A stretch of 64,000 nucleotides of DNA from Bacillota bacterium (GCA_023415575.1 JAEZKF010000044.1:1-64000), one strand, 5' to 3'. Counted from the stretch's first letter, positions 15,942 through 25,249 are shown. The notes: a model not told the origin generated them from the sequence alone. A program made the numbers and translations.

Positions 15942-17357
15942 TCACCTCCCTATCTTCGGGGCATTCGGGCGGGCGCGTAATGCAAGCGCATGCTCCGCCA
16001 CAAGGCATGCAAGCAGGATATAGTAAAACTTATCGTATACAAAGCCGTAGCGGCCTGAGATAAAGGCGCTAAAGTACACAAACGCCATTGCCAAAAACAG
16101 ACCGACCGCACGGCTTGCGCGCCGAATAAATACAGCCCAAAGGGTTGCACCCACGCTGGCCGCAAGCGTAAAGGACAGGAGGATGCGAATCAGCCCGCCG
16201 TTTAAAAAGTCGGCGAGCACAAAGTTGTGCGGGTTCATCCAGTTCTTCGGCTTCGGCTCAATGTTCGCATAGATTGCCGCAAGGTTCGGGTCGCTTGTAT
16301 GGTCATACAGATAGGAGTCGTACCCGCTGCCGCGTCCTATTAGTATGTCCAGAAAATCAAATTCTAGCGCATCGTTAACCGCAGTGCGCCATATCACGGC
16401 CCGCTTGCCGAACATCCCGCCCGATGAGATCGAATCAATGACGGTATCCACGCTGGTCTCCTCGGTCACTTCGCCGCCCTGCTCGACCTTTATCTCATAC
16501 TTGATGTCGGAGTACCACTCAAAGCCTGCCTGAAGGCCCATCACCGCGGCCGCCGCGATAACACTGAGCACAAGGCCCTTGCACAGGCGGTAAAAGGCTA
16601 TACGCTCGGTGGCGCTGTACCGAACGATGTAAAACGACCGGTACAGCAATAGCGCCGCAATGGAGGGGAACATCAGAAGATAGGTTCGGCGCGACCCGCT
16701 GAGTGTGATAAGCGTTGCAAAGAAAATGAGGGCAAAGGTGAGCTTTGCCGTGCGGTGGGTGCGTTTGGGCGTTGTGTTGATGATGTAAAACCCCATGAGC
16801 ACCATCGCAATAAATAGATTCTCTGCATAGCGATTGTAATCGGTAATCATCGAAAGCCGCCTAATGTAGGGCAGGGGGACAAACTCGTAGATAAAGTAGT
16901 TGGAAAGCGAAAACAGCCCAACCGCAGCGCCCGACCACCCGAGGGTGCGGTACAGCCTGTCTAAGTGGTCTTCATCCTGCGCAAAGCTGATGGTGGGGAT
17001 AATAAACGCAAGCATCGGAACCACCACATAGTATTTGCGCGCAGCATACCCTGCATCGGGAGAGTAGAATAGTCCCGCCACATCCCAAGCCAGATACCCG
17101 AGCAGCAAAAAGAAGGGTAAAAGAATCATACCTGTGCGCATAAAAGGGGGCAGAAGAAGCTTAAATCCTTCACGCAATAGAGCCACCCGCAGCAAGAGTG
17201 CCAAAAACAGGGCGATATACAGCCCCTTGAAGATGCTCACCGGCAGCGGAACAGCAATCTCAAAGGTGATAAAGAATAAGCAGCTCAGATATAGAAGCTC
17301 AAACGCCTGTGGGATAGAGTTGTTCAGGCGCTTTATTGTTTCGTTCAATGGTATCAT
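15942..17357 (-). CDS. O-antigen ligase/polymerase-like membrane protein (Wzy-like)
   Basis: A 471-residue polytopic membrane protein with about 10-12 hydrophobic segments and one long external loop (about residues 270-360, including GKRAVIWRTAVND and MNPHNFVLADFL). The WRTAV and PHN motifs in the loop are typical of the Wzy/WaaL superfamily. In a Gram-positive operon with a Wzx flippase it most likely polymerises repeat units outside the membrane. It is 8 bases from the next glycosyltransferase gene. Confidence 0.78.
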   Translation of the reverse strand: MIPLNETIKRLNNSIPQAFELLYLSCLFFITFEIAVPLPVSIFKGLYIALFLALLLRVALLREGFKLLLPPFMRTGMILLPFFLLLGYLAWDVAGLFYSPDAGYAARKYYVVVPMLAFIIPTISFAQDEDHLDRLYRTLGWSGAAVGLFSLSNYFIYEFVPLPYIRRLSMITDYNRYAENLFIAMVLMGFYIINTTPKRTHRTAKLTFALIFFATLITLSGSRRTYLLMFPSIAALLLYRSFYIVRYSATERIAFYRLCKGLVLSVIAAAAVMGLQAGFEWYSDIKYEIKVEQGGEVTEETSVDTVIDSISSGGMFGKRAVIWRTAVNDALEFDFLDILIGRGSGYDSYLYDHTSDPNLAAIYANIEPKPKNWMNPHNFVLADFLNGGLIRILLSFTLAASVGATLWAVFIRRASRAVGLFLAMAFVYFSAFISGRYGFVYDKFYYILLACLVAEHALALRARPNAPKIGR

Positions 17358-17396
17358 CTCTCCCCAGTGCCGCAGGCGCGGCGTGAAGATGTCAAA

Positions 17397-18623
17397 CTAT
17401 TGGGCGGCGCCGGTCTTTTTGAGCAAGCGCCGGCAGTAAAGGTAAAACACCGCATAACTTGTTGCAAACAGGATCGACAAAAAGAGCAGGTATTGGTTGA
17501 TGGATAGCGGATAGATAGCATGAATCAGAGCGGGCAATACCGAAGACGCAAGCAGCGAAAACTGCCAGACCATCGAGGCCCCTTGACGACCGGCAACAAT
17601 TGCACTCGAGGTTACTGGCGTCACCACAAAGCGCACAAAAAACATCGGAATCAGCACCCGAACCATATTGCCCGCAGGCGCCCACTGTTCTCCCAGAAAG
17701 ATGCGCAGGATAGGAGTAGCAAAGACAAACAATACGGCGAAAATGGGCACCGAAATCAAGGAAAGAGTCCGCGTGATAGTATCGAAGGTCTTCACACTTA
17801 AGGACTTAACGCTTGCCTCATCTGCGCTTTTCTTTAAAAACACATTGCCCACCGCCCCGGATATCACCGTGAGCGGGGCACTGAGCACCTGATTAACCAG
17901 CGAGTAGTACCCAAGCTGGGTGGAAACGAAGAAGGCCTTGAGGAAGTAGTTAATCAGGTTGTAGCTTAGGGTGTTGGCAAGAGTCCCCGGAAGGGTATAA
18001 AGCGGAAACTCCCTGTGCACATTTGCCGCAGCCTTTATATGTCGAAACCTCGGGCGCGGAAGATAATGGCGCGCATCGTAAAGAAGGATAATACAGGCGA
18101 CAAGGTAGGCCCCTGCCTGACCGAGCATCAGGCCGTATGCGCCAAACCCCAAAAGGCCAAGCCCCACCTGAAGCACCGAAGCAGCAACAGACCGAACGAT
18201 GTTTGCCTGTGTAATGCGCTTATATCGGTTTAGCCGCAGGTTGTAGTAGCTAAGCGTAGTAAACAATGAGGTAAAAAACACCGATAGGGGCACAAGGTAT
18301 ATCCAGCCGCCATCCTCCCCCACAAAGCCGGGAAACAGCATGGCGACAAGGGGAGCCGCCGCAAGCGTCAGCAAGCTCAGGGCAAGGTTTATCAAAACGC
18401 ACAGCCAAAACGTCCCCGCTGCGTCATCCTCACTCTGTGCAACAACTACTGCTAGGTCATACTTGAGCGTTGCAAACACATCTAGGATATTGACGGTGGA
18501 AAGGAACAAAGCAAGCACACTAAAGAGCTCGGGCGAGTAGATGCGGCTTAAAATGGGGGAGGTTGCAAACGGTATAATCTGCGACACCACCGACCCGCTC
18601 ATGAGGATTATGACGCTTTGCAA
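17397..18623 (-). CDS. Wzx-type polysaccharide flippase
   Basis: A 408-residue transporter of the MOP superfamily with about 12 transmembrane segments. The N-terminus (MSGSVVSQIIPFATSPILSR) is typical of Wzx/RfbX proteins, and the loop KYDLAVVVAQSEDDA also fits. It would move lipid-linked repeat units across the membrane. It follows the dehydratase gene after 14 bases. The last few residues are basic. Confidence 0.85.
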   Translation of the reverse strand: MQSVIILMSGSVVSQIIPFATSPILSRIYSPELFSVLALFLSTVNILDVFATLKYDLAVVVAQSEDDAAGTFWLCVLINLALSLLTLAAAPLVAMLFPGFVGEDGGWIYLVPLSVFFTSLFTTLSYYNLRLNRYKRITQANIVRSVAASVLQVGLGLLGFGAYGLMLGQAGAYLVACIILLYDARHYLPRPRFRHIKAAANVHREFPLYTLPGTLANTLSYNLINYFLKAFFVSTQLGYYSLVNQVLSAPLTVISGAVGNVFLKKSADEASVKSLSVKTFDTITRTLSLISVPIFAVLFVFATPILRIFLGEQWAPAGNMVRVLIPMFFVRFVVTPVTSSAIVAGRQGASMVWQFSLLASSVLPALIHAIYPLSINQYLLFLSILFATSYAVFYLYCRRLLKKTGAAQ

Positions 18624-18637
18624 AAAGGGGTTATTTG

Positions 18638-20536
18638 CTATTCGTCGGAATATCTCTCGTCGGATGATGACCCCTCCCCAGACGTGTTGGGCCCGTGAAT
18701 AAAGCTGGGCACTAGGCTGCGAACCGTTTGAAACAGCGCACTGATGTCCCCGGCGCGGCAGGCTTGGTCAAGTGCATCCAGCTGCCTTTTGAGCTCCTCA
18801 AAGTCGTTTTCGGTCTGCTTTAGCACATAGATCTTGTTGTTGTCCGTTTTGGAGACATCCTCCTCGGCGAGCTTTATCTCCTCAAACAGCTTTTCACCCG
18901 GGCGCAGGCCGCAGAACTCAATCTTAATGTCAACTCCCGGCTTTAGGCCGTGCAGCATAATCAAGTCGCACGCAAGGTCATAGATGCGCACCGGCTCGCC
19001 CATATCCAGCACAAATATCTCCCCGCCCGCAGCAATCCCGCCAGCCTCGAGCACAAGCTGGACTGCCTCGGGGATAGTCATAAAATACCGCCGCATATCC
19101 GGGTGCGTGACCGTCACCGGCCCGCCGTTTTCGATTTGCTTAATAAAAAACGGCACCACGCTGCCGCTGCTGCCCAATACGTTGCCGAACCGCACGGCGG
19201 CAAACACTGTTTTGCTGCTTGCGTTGAGCATCTGAATACACCGCTCAGCGATTCGCTTAGAAGCCCCCATGATATTGGGAGGATTGACCGCCTTATCGGT
19301 AGAGATGAGAATAAACCGCCCGCAGTTAAAACGCGCGGCGGTACGGGCAACCGTTAGAGTGCCGAACACATTGTTTTTAATCGCCTCAAAGGGGTTTTCC
19401 TCCATCATCGGCACATGCTTGTGGGCGGCAGCATGGAGCACCACGTCGGGGGAGAACTCGCAAAACAGCTGGGAAAGCCTTGTCGCATCGCGGATTGACC
19501 CGATACGCAGGAAAAACCGGTCCTCTTCAAACGAGGCGCGCAGCTCGTTGCCGATGTCAAAAAGGCCGTTTTCGTCTATATCGAACACCACAACCCTTGC
19601 AGCGCCAAAGGAGAGTGCCTGACGGCATATCTCCGAGCCGATGGAGCCGGCTCCGCCCGTTACAAAAACGGTACGTCCATGTAAAAAGGAGCGCACAACC
19701 TGCATATTCAAGTTGATTCTATCGCGCCGCAGCAGGTCTTCTAAGCGGATGTCGCTGATGTTCGCCTTTTCGGGGCTGTCGTTGATGTTTTCGATGGTGC
19801 CAAACCGCGAGACATCCACCTTGTATTGCCGGCACACAGACACGATGCGCTTGACAAGCTCGGTATCTGCGCTCGGCAGGGCGATAATCACCTCGTCCGC
19901 AGCGTGTGTTCGGATAGCATACACAAGGCTGCGAAAGCCGCCTACTACCTTCGCCGTGCCGATGCGCTTGCCGTGCAGAGACCGGTCATCGTCGATAAAG
20001 GCGACCACCTTACGTCCCGAATAGGGGTTAGCCGCCAACTGGCTGTACAGGTATTTGCCCATCTCGCCCGCGGCATAGATGATAACCCTTTTTGCCCCCT
20101 TGCTGCTCCATGTGCTCTCGTACCAGATGTTTATCAGGCGCAGTCCCTTGACCACCATGCGCGCAAGCAGCATCAGACAGAGTAAAAAGGCGCAAATGAT
20201 GCCCATTGCCTCTACCGGCATCCCAAGGCGCAGTATCCGGTCGGCAAGCACAAGCGCCCCAAACACCATGACTACCGAGGGAACCAGCAGGGAGATGTGG
20301 GCGACATCTATGCTCCTGCGCATGGGGGAGTAAACCTGAAACAGGGTGTTAAAAAACACCGTAAACACAAACACGGCAAGAATGTAAAAGTTGATGTTTT
20401 CGATGTAATGGGAAGGAATGAGCCCTACAAACCCGAACTTCAGCCGAAACCCGATAATCACCGCACCTGCTGAGCACAAAAGGTCTAAAAAACCAAGCAG
20501 CAGCACATATCTTACACTTCTCGCCTTTGTGCTCAT
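18638..20536 (-). CDS. UDP-GlcNAc 4,6-dehydratase-like protein (CapD/FlaA1/PglF type)
   Basis: A 632-residue membrane enzyme that commits UDP-GlcNAc to dideoxy-amino sugars. It has four N-terminal transmembrane helices, a first nucleotide fold beginning VIIYAAGEMGKYL, and a short-chain dehydrogenase domain with VFVTGGAGSIGSE. Its active-site stretch is ISTDKAVNPPNIMGASKR, where Met replaces the usual Tyr, as in FlaA1-like dehydratases. It is the first gene of the polysaccharide operon. The usual N-terminus follows the ATG at 20536, with a weak AAAGG upstream; an in-frame TTG just before it is possible. Confidence 0.88.
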   Translation of the reverse strand: MSTKARSVRYVLLLGFLDLLCSAGAVIIGFRLKFGFVGLIPSHYIENINFYILAVFVFTVFFNTLFQVYSPMRRSIDVAHISLLVPSVVMVFGALVLADRILRLGMPVEAMGIICAFLLCLMLLARMVVKGLRLINIWYESTWSSKGAKRVIIYAAGEMGKYLYSQLAANPYSGRKVVAFIDDDRSLHGKRIGTAKVVGGFRSLVYAIRTHAADEVIIALPSADTELVKRIVSVCRQYKVDVSRFGTIENINDSPEKANISDIRLEDLLRRDRINLNMQVVRSFLHGRTVFVTGGAGSIGSEICRQALSFGAARVVVFDIDENGLFDIGNELRASFEEDRFFLRIGSIRDATRLSQLFCEFSPDVVLHAAAHKHVPMMEENPFEAIKNNVFGTLTVARTAARFNCGRFILISTDKAVNPPNIMGASKRIAERCIQMLNASSKTVFAAVRFGNVLGSSGSVVPFFIKQIENGGPVTVTHPDMRRYFMTIPEAVQLVLEAGGIAAGGEIFVLDMGEPVRIYDLACDLIMLHGLKPGVDIKIEFCGLRPGEKLFEEIKLAEEDVSKTDNNKIYVLKQTENDFEELKRQLDALDQACRAGDISALFQTVRSLVPSFIHGPNTSGEGSSSDERYSDE

Positions 20537-20654
20537 CAAAACACCATTGCCTTTCCCGCCCAAGTAAAATCGGTTTTTGGCGTAAGAACATTGCCGCGAA
20601 AGCTGCACGTTACAGCGCGGCTGCACGCTTAGTATTTGCGTGTGTGAACTGATA

Positions 20655-20729
20655 AATGCAACATTGCATTAAAAATGCACATGCAGTTGTTCTTGCCGCT
20701 TATCGCGTACAAAAACAATACATGTGCAT
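20655..20729. promoter_or_regulatory. Inverted-repeat-rich region upstream of the polysaccharide operon
   Basis: AATGCA-ACAT-TGCATT (20655-20670) is a palindrome. ATGCACATG (20675-20683) and CATGTGCAT (20721-20729) are perfect inverted copies. The element ATGCA recurs several times between the operon and the previous gene. It looks like a binding region or a structured leader. No clear -35/-10 pair was found. Confidence 0.45.
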
Positions 20730-20757
20730 ATCTTTGATTTATTTGCTTTTTAAAAGG

Positions 20758-21456
20758 CTATCTGGTGCTGCCTCCCGGCTTGATTACACAGCCCTGTGAA
20801 TAGGGAATGGTAAAGGTAGGGATACCAACGACATATGGGGCAATTTCGTACTGCTGGTAGTAAACAACCACGCCCTCGGGCGAGAGATAAAAGTTCCGCT
20901 CGTTAAAGTAGCGGTTGGTCAGGCAGGCGTAGTCGTCAAAATAGATGTCGTTGCCCGCTTCCATCTGTTCGGCAATCTGCTTGTTAACCTGCTCTACGAT
21001 GTAGGTCTTGCAGTTAATGGGTCGCACAAACAAGTCGCGCAGCAGCATACAGCACCCGCGCTGGAGGTTCCATGTCTCGGAGCACCGCACCGTGTTGCCG
21101 TGCGCCCCTCCGGTGAACTCGTACTGGTCAAAGTACAAACTGAGCACGCAGCTTTGGTTAAAGGTCGTTTGAAAGGACACATCAAGGTCATATCGGGGGA
21201 TCTGCCGCTTGTCGTCTTCCTGCTTTTGCGCCGCCGCAATCTCGCCTGTTGCCAAGCAGAAAAGCTCCCTGACACGCCCCTGCTGCACCGCTTGAGCCTT
21301 TGCCTTGTAGATGCAGTTTAGCTCATTGAGCATACGCTGAAAATAGGTGCCCGAAAACTGCGGGTATTGAATCTTATAGTGCAGCACCGCGTGCTGCTGA
21401 TGGCTTAGCTCGCTTTCCATTGTTACCGTATCGACCCACGCAGCACAGCTTGCCAT
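20758..21456 (-). CDS. DUF3298/DUF4163-like protein
   Basis: A 232-residue protein resembling the extracellular domain of RsiV and PdaC proteins. It has the typical LYFDQYEFTGGAHGNT and later YFNERNFYLSPEGVVVYYQQYEIAPY. No signal peptide or membrane helix is visible, which is odd for a domain usually outside the cell. GGAGG before the ATG at 21456 is strong. In RsiV this domain binds lysozyme; here the ligand is unknown. Several cysteines (including a CC pair) are present. Confidence 0.75.
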   Translation of the reverse strand: MASCAAWVDTVTMESELSHQQHAVLHYKIQYPQFSGTYFQRMLNELNCIYKAKAQAVQQGRVRELFCLATGEIAAAQKQEDDKRQIPRYDLDVSFQTTFNQSCVLSLYFDQYEFTGGAHGNTVRCSETWNLQRGCCMLLRDLFVRPINCKTYIVEQVNKQIAEQMEAGNDIYFDDYACLTNRYFNERNFYLSPEGVVVYYQQYEIAPYVVGIPTFTIPYSQGCVIKPGGSTR

Positions 21457-21552
21457 AGTAACCCTCCGTCCCGCCGCCCATAGCGACTAAGATTTGATTC
21501 AATAATGAATATGCGCGGGTGTGTTTTTGCATACATAATGTTTGCTTAAAGA

Positions 21553-21568
21553 AAAGTAAGCGCTCACT
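21553..21568. promoter_or_regulatory. Near-perfect operator-like palindrome
   Basis: AAGTAAGCGCTCACTT is symmetric around AGCGCT at 7 of 8 paired positions and resembles operators of dimeric TetR, GntR or LacI type regulators. It lies between two divergent genes. No matching regulator gene is adjacent. Confidence 0.5.
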
Positions 21569-21577
21569 TTCTGCTAA

Positions 21578-21617
21578 CTGCCTGAAAATTCCGGGATTTA
21601 CTGCGGAATTTTGGCAG
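21578..21617. repeat. Long inverted repeat between divergent genes
   Basis: CTGCC-TG-AAAATTCC pairs with GGAATTTT-GGCAG, thirteen pairs with a 2-base bulge and a 12-base loop. It lies upstream of the transporter promoter. There is no T-run, so it is not a clear terminator. Confidence 0.55.
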
Positions 21618-21625
21618 TGCTGTTC

Positions 21626-21654
21626 TTGCGCCGTTTGCTCCATAATGCTAAAAT
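21626..21654 (+). promoter_or_regulatory. Candidate promoter of the ECF S component
   Basis: TTGCGC (21626-21631) is 17 bases from TAAAAT (21649-21654). The short leader carries a hairpin (CACGCT/AGCGTG near 21690-21710). Confidence 0.5.
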
Positions 21655-21732
21655 GTGAACAGATTTGCTTTGCATAGCATGGGAACCACGCTCTAAAGCA
21701 AGCGTGAAAGACGCATTGAAAGGAAATGAAAC

Positions 21733-22317
21733 ATGAACAGAAGCATCAAGGTTTACCGTTTGACAGCGGCGGCTTTGCTGTGCGCCGTGGGTATTGTTAT
21801 CCCGATGTTCTCGCCGCTTAAGATAGCCATTCCACCTGCATCCTTTACGCTTGCAAGCCATGTGGCTGTATTTCTTGCGATGTTCATCTCCCCCACGGTA
21901 GCGATTGCGGTTTCGCTGGGTACAACCGTCGGTTTTTTATTTGGCGGCTTTTCTATCGAGATTGTCATCCGTGCGCTCAGCCATATCGTGTTTGCCTGTG
22001 TGGGCTCCTTTTGGCTTAAACGCAATCCGCATACACTGGCTTCCCCAGCACAGACGTCTGTGTTTTGTCTTGTCATCTCCCTCATACACGGGGTTTTCGA
22101 GGTGCTGGTTGTCATTCCCTTCTACTTCGGCAATATGCTTAAGGCAAACGTCTACGAAAGCGGATTCCTATACTCGGTTATCCTCCTTGTAGGTGTCGGT
22201 ACCGTTATTCACAGCACAGTGGACTTTCTTATCTCCGTGCTCATCTGGCGGGCTCTGACCAAAAACCGCGAGATTGCAAAGATCTCCACCGTGACATTTA
22301 CCCCGCCGCTATTCTAA
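21733..22317 (+). CDS. ECF transporter S component
   Basis: A 194-residue membrane protein with about six hydrophobic segments, the size of the substrate-binding unit of energy-coupling-factor vitamin transporters. The stretch IPPASFTLASHVAVFLAMF fits S components near the niacin/folate groups, but the vitamin cannot be assigned safely. Its ATPases and T protein are not in the window, which is normal for group II systems where modules are shared. AAAGGAAATG precedes the start. It ends at a strong terminator. Confidence 0.78.
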   Translation: MNRSIKVYRLTAAALLCAVGIVIPMFSPLKIAIPPASFTLASHVAVFLAMFISPTVAIAVSLGTTVGFLFGGFSIEIVIRALSHIVFACVGSFWLKRNPHTLASPAQTSVFCLVISLIHGVFEVLVVIPFYFGNMLKANVYESGFLYSVILLVGVGTVIHSTVDFLISVLIWRALTKNREIAKISTVTFTPPLF

Positions 22318-22330
22318 AAGCAGCTTACAA

Positions 22331-22367
22331 AAAAAGCAGGAACGCTTATAAAGCGCGCCTGCTTTTT
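22331..22367 (+). terminator. Bidirectional terminator
   Basis: AAAAAGCAGG and CCTGCTTTTT enclose an inner CGCTT/AAGCG hairpin. It separates two converging genes. Confidence 0.9.
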
Positions 22368-22383
22368 GTGTTATTGTGTTATA

Positions 22384-23514
22384 CTACCAGAGGATGGCAT
22401 CCACCGCCTCGTCATTCTTGGGGAACTTCGGGATATTTCCGTTTAGCGCCTCCACAACGGGGTCGATAAACTCATACTTGCGGTAATACTCCTTTGTTTC
22501 GTTGTTGCGCACAACGGGCGATTTATGGTGCTCCAGCAGGTCAACAATATGGTAGACGTCAATCCATATCTCGTTGTTGCCCTCCTTCTGCGACTCGTCA
22601 AAGATGAGCTGCATGCCAAAGTGCAGGTGGGGTACCGACATGCCGTTGACGTTTTCGGTATCGGAATAGCCCGTCATGCCGAGGTAGCCGATGATATCAC
22701 CCGCTTCGATAACGGCGCCTTCCTTTAAATCTGCATGGTAAGGCCGGTTTTTGCGCAGGTGTGCATAGTAGTAATACCGCTTGCCGTCAAAGCTGCGGAT
22801 GCCCACCCGCCAGCCCCCGTACCGGTTCCAGCCTATAGTTTCCACGACGCCCGATTCCACCGCGATAATCGGCGTGCCGATGCTGCCCAATAAATCATTG
22901 CCGAGATGGGTTCGCCGAAAGCCAAACGACCGCGCGTTGCCGAAATCGTCATAGTGGGAGTAGCAGTACCCGTAGGCGATGGGGGAGTAGGCCTTTAGTC
23001 CGTATTTCTCCTCATAAACCACCGTGCCGTTTTCAAGCGACTCGGCGGTCTGTATCTGATATGTCCCCACCATGCCGCCGAGCACGGCGCTGTATGCCTC
23101 ATGGTAATAATCATAGTATTTCATGTTGGCGGTAAGCTCCTCTATGGTAGAGCCCGACCTCAGCTTTTCCACAAGGGCATCCATGTCCTTTGCCTTATAC
23201 TTTTTAAAGTTGCCGCCGTACTTTGCGCCGAGGTAGGCAAGAATCTCTATCCAGTTGAGCGGGTTTTCGCTTTGGTGACTGTCGATGTCATATTTGAGCG
23301 CTCTTTCCATCGCGTCCGAGTTAACGTCAAAGTCCACCCATTTGATAAAGTCCTTCTCCTTTTCCTCGGTCTTTGCCTGACTATCTGTCTGGGCGGATAC
23401 GGCTTTTATGCTCGCGTTGTGTATCAGAACAACGATGTTCACCACAATTGCCATGCATAGCACAATGACGCAAATAGCAAACAGCCTTTTTCTTGCAAAG
23501 CCCATAATACCCAT
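22384..23514 (-). CDS. Membrane-anchored M23 family peptidase
   Basis: A 376-residue protein with an uncleaved N-terminal membrane segment (LFAICVIVLCMAIVVNIVVL) and a C-terminal LytM domain outside the cell. Zinc residues are in RTHLGNDLLG (H-x3-D) and PHLHFGM, so it should be active on peptidoglycan cross-links. Between them lies a helical region of about 150 residues (MDALVEKLRSGSTIEELTAN). The start has only a weak ribosome site. Sporulation proteins such as SpoIIQ share this plan, but nothing here proves a spore role. Confidence 0.85.
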   Translation of the reverse strand: MGIMGFARKRLFAICVIVLCMAIVVNIVVLIHNASIKAVSAQTDSQAKTEEKEKDFIKWVDFDVNSDAMERALKYDIDSHQSENPLNWIEILAYLGAKYGGNFKKYKAKDMDALVEKLRSGSTIEELTANMKYYDYYHEAYSAVLGGMVGTYQIQTAESLENGTVVYEEKYGLKAYSPIAYGYCYSHYDDFGNARSFGFRRTHLGNDLLGSIGTPIIAVESGVVETIGWNRYGGWRVGIRSFDGKRYYYYAHLRKNRPYHADLKEGAVIEAGDIIGYLGMTGYSDTENVNGMSVPHLHFGMQLIFDESQKEGNNEIWIDVYHIVDLLEHHKSPVVRNNETKEYYRKYEFIDPVVEALNGNIPKFPKNDEAVDAILW

Positions 23515-23618
23515 TAACCCATCACCGCCGCACCGTTATACAAAAGGCTATGATTTCATGCCGAAAAATAGAAGTATTACCGCACCGTTATGCGGCCTTA
23601 AACAAACTGTGAACGCTA

Positions 23619-23647
23619 TTGTGTTTTGCCTTCCAACAATTTATAAT
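23619..23647 (+). promoter_or_regulatory. Promoter of the M50-scpAB unit
   Basis: TTGTGT (23619-23624) is 17 bases from TATAAT (23642-23647). Confidence 0.6.
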
Positions 23648-23722
23648 AAATGATGATTACTATTTGGATATATCTCTCGGGAATCCTTGTTCCCGCTTTA
23701 CCATATAATCGGAGGTTATTGA

Positions 23723-24400
23723 GTGACCAGTTTTCTTTCTGCCCTTTCTACTCAACGACTGCTGCAGTTTTTCATCCGCCTGCTTGCCGTAGTTGCCATC
23801 CTGCCCGTACACGAGCTTGCACACGCATATGTTGCAGATAAACTCGGCGATACCACCGCGCGCAACATGGGGCGGCTGACCATTAACCCTCTGCGCCACC
23901 TCGACCCCCTCGGCACAATCCTGTTGCTGTTTGCGGGCTTTGGGTGGGCAAAACCTGTTCCGGTGGATATGCGCGCCTTTAAAAACCCCAAGCGCGGCAT
24001 GGCTGTGGTTGCGCTCGCGGGGCCGGTATCAAATTTTTTGCTTGCGATGGTCTTTTTGATTATCCAAAAGGGCCTTATACTTGCCTTTGGGCTGAACCTC
24101 ACAAGGCCCGTTTACTATCTTGTTCAGATATTCGACCTGCTTGCCTACATCAGCACGGCGCTCGGCGTGTTTAATCTGTTGCCGATCCCCCCGCTGGATG
24201 GGTCGCGGATCTTAGGGCTGATTTTGCCCGATAGCGCCTATTACACCATCATGCGGTATGAGCGGATTATCACACTTGCTGTATTTGCTCTGCTTTTCAC
24301 CGGTATTCTTTCTGGGCCGCTTAACATTGTCATCGGGCTTATGTACAACCTGCTTGACTTTTTGACGGTACCGTTTTCCGCCATAGCAAACCTATTTTAG
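23723..24400 (+). CDS. Site-2 protease family (M50) metalloprotease
   Basis: A 225-residue integral membrane protease. The zinc motif HELAH lies at residues 30-34, and the third ligand is in NLLPIPPLDGSRIL. It contains no PDZ domain, so it is the small type found next to scpA in many Firmicutes. GTG at 23723 is the start, 6 bases after GGAGG. Four to six hydrophobic segments are visible. Its substrate is unknown. Confidence 0.85.
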   Translation: MTSFLSALSTQRLLQFFIRLLAVVAILPVHELAHAYVADKLGDTTARNMGRLTINPLRHLDPLGTILLLFAGFGWAKPVPVDMRAFKNPKRGMAVVALAGPVSNFLLAMVFLIIQKGLILAFGLNLTRPVYYLVQIFDLLAYISTALGVFNLLPIPPLDGSRILGLILPDSAYYTIMRYERIITLAVFALLFTGILSGPLNIVIGLMYNLLDFLTVPFSAIANLF

Positions 24401-24427
24401 AATCATAAAGGAGTTTGACGCATCGCG

Positions 24428-25162
24428 ATGGACAAGATGTCGTTTAAGCTGGAGACCTTTGAAGGCCCCTTGGATTTGCTCTTGCACCTGATTGCAAAGC
24501 ACAAGCTGAATATCTACGACATCTCGATCTTTGAGCTCGTCACCCAGTACACCGAGTACATCGAGCAGCTTCGCCGCGAGGACATGGAGGTAGCAAGCGA
24601 GTTTTTAGAGATGGCCGCACGCCTTGTGCACATCAAGTCTGCCATGCTCCTGCCCCGCCACGATGAGGGCGAGCAGCTGCGCCGCGAGCTGACCGGTCAG
24701 CTCCTTGAATACGCGATGATAAAGCAGGTTGCTACAAAGCTTGCAGGGCAGTATGTCGGCGGGGATATCTTCACCGCAAAGCCCATACAGCTTGAGGTGG
24801 ACGAAACCTATCGCTTTACCCATCAGCCCGCAGAGCTTGTTGCGGCCTATGCGAATGTTTCGGGCAAGAGCCTGCGCCGCCTGCCTCCGCCGGCCTCGGC
24901 CTTTTCGGGCATTGTGCAGCGGCGCGTGGTATCGGTAACTTCCTGCATCCTTTCTGTGTTGCGCAAGCTGTACAAGCGCTCCAACCAGCGCATGTATAAC
25001 CTGTTTAAGGATGCAAAAGACCGCAGCGAGCTGGTCGCAACCTTCCTCGCATTGCTGGAGCTCGTAAAGTCAAGGCGCATTGTGGTGGACGAGAGCGGAA
25101 CTGAGGTTCAGTTTATCGGCGAGCGCAGACACGCTGCTGCAAAATCGACGCAGCAATCATAA
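24428..25162 (+). CDS. scpA: Segregation and condensation protein A (kleisin)
   Basis: A 244-residue kleisin that joins the SMC heads with ScpB to form bacterial condensin. It begins with the typical FKLETFEGPLDLLLHLI, followed by the helical SMC-binding region, and ends with a winged-helix part. It lies 27 bases after the M50 gene. AAAGGAG is rather far from the chosen ATG; the ATG three codons later is an alternative. Confidence 0.94.
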   Translation: MDKMSFKLETFEGPLDLLLHLIAKHKLNIYDISIFELVTQYTEYIEQLRREDMEVASEFLEMAARLVHIKSAMLLPRHDEGEQLRRELTGQLLEYAMIKQVATKLAGQYVGGDIFTAKPIQLEVDETYRFTHQPAELVAAYANVSGKSLRRLPPPASAFSGIVQRRVVSVTSCILSVLRKLYKRSNQRMYNLFKDAKDRSELVATFLALLELVKSRRIVVDESGTEVQFIGERRHAAAKSTQQS

Positions 25163-25249
25163 GCATACCCCGCACCGGTTTGTATAAAGAGGCCCCAAAT
25201 CCGTTTATAATCGGTATAAGCCCAAACCTTAAGGGAAAGGACATGCGGC

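Noticed and set aside
21655..21732. Folate or preQ1 riboswitch before the ECF S component
   Set aside because: Only a simple hairpin is visible; the conserved core bases of these classes were not found.
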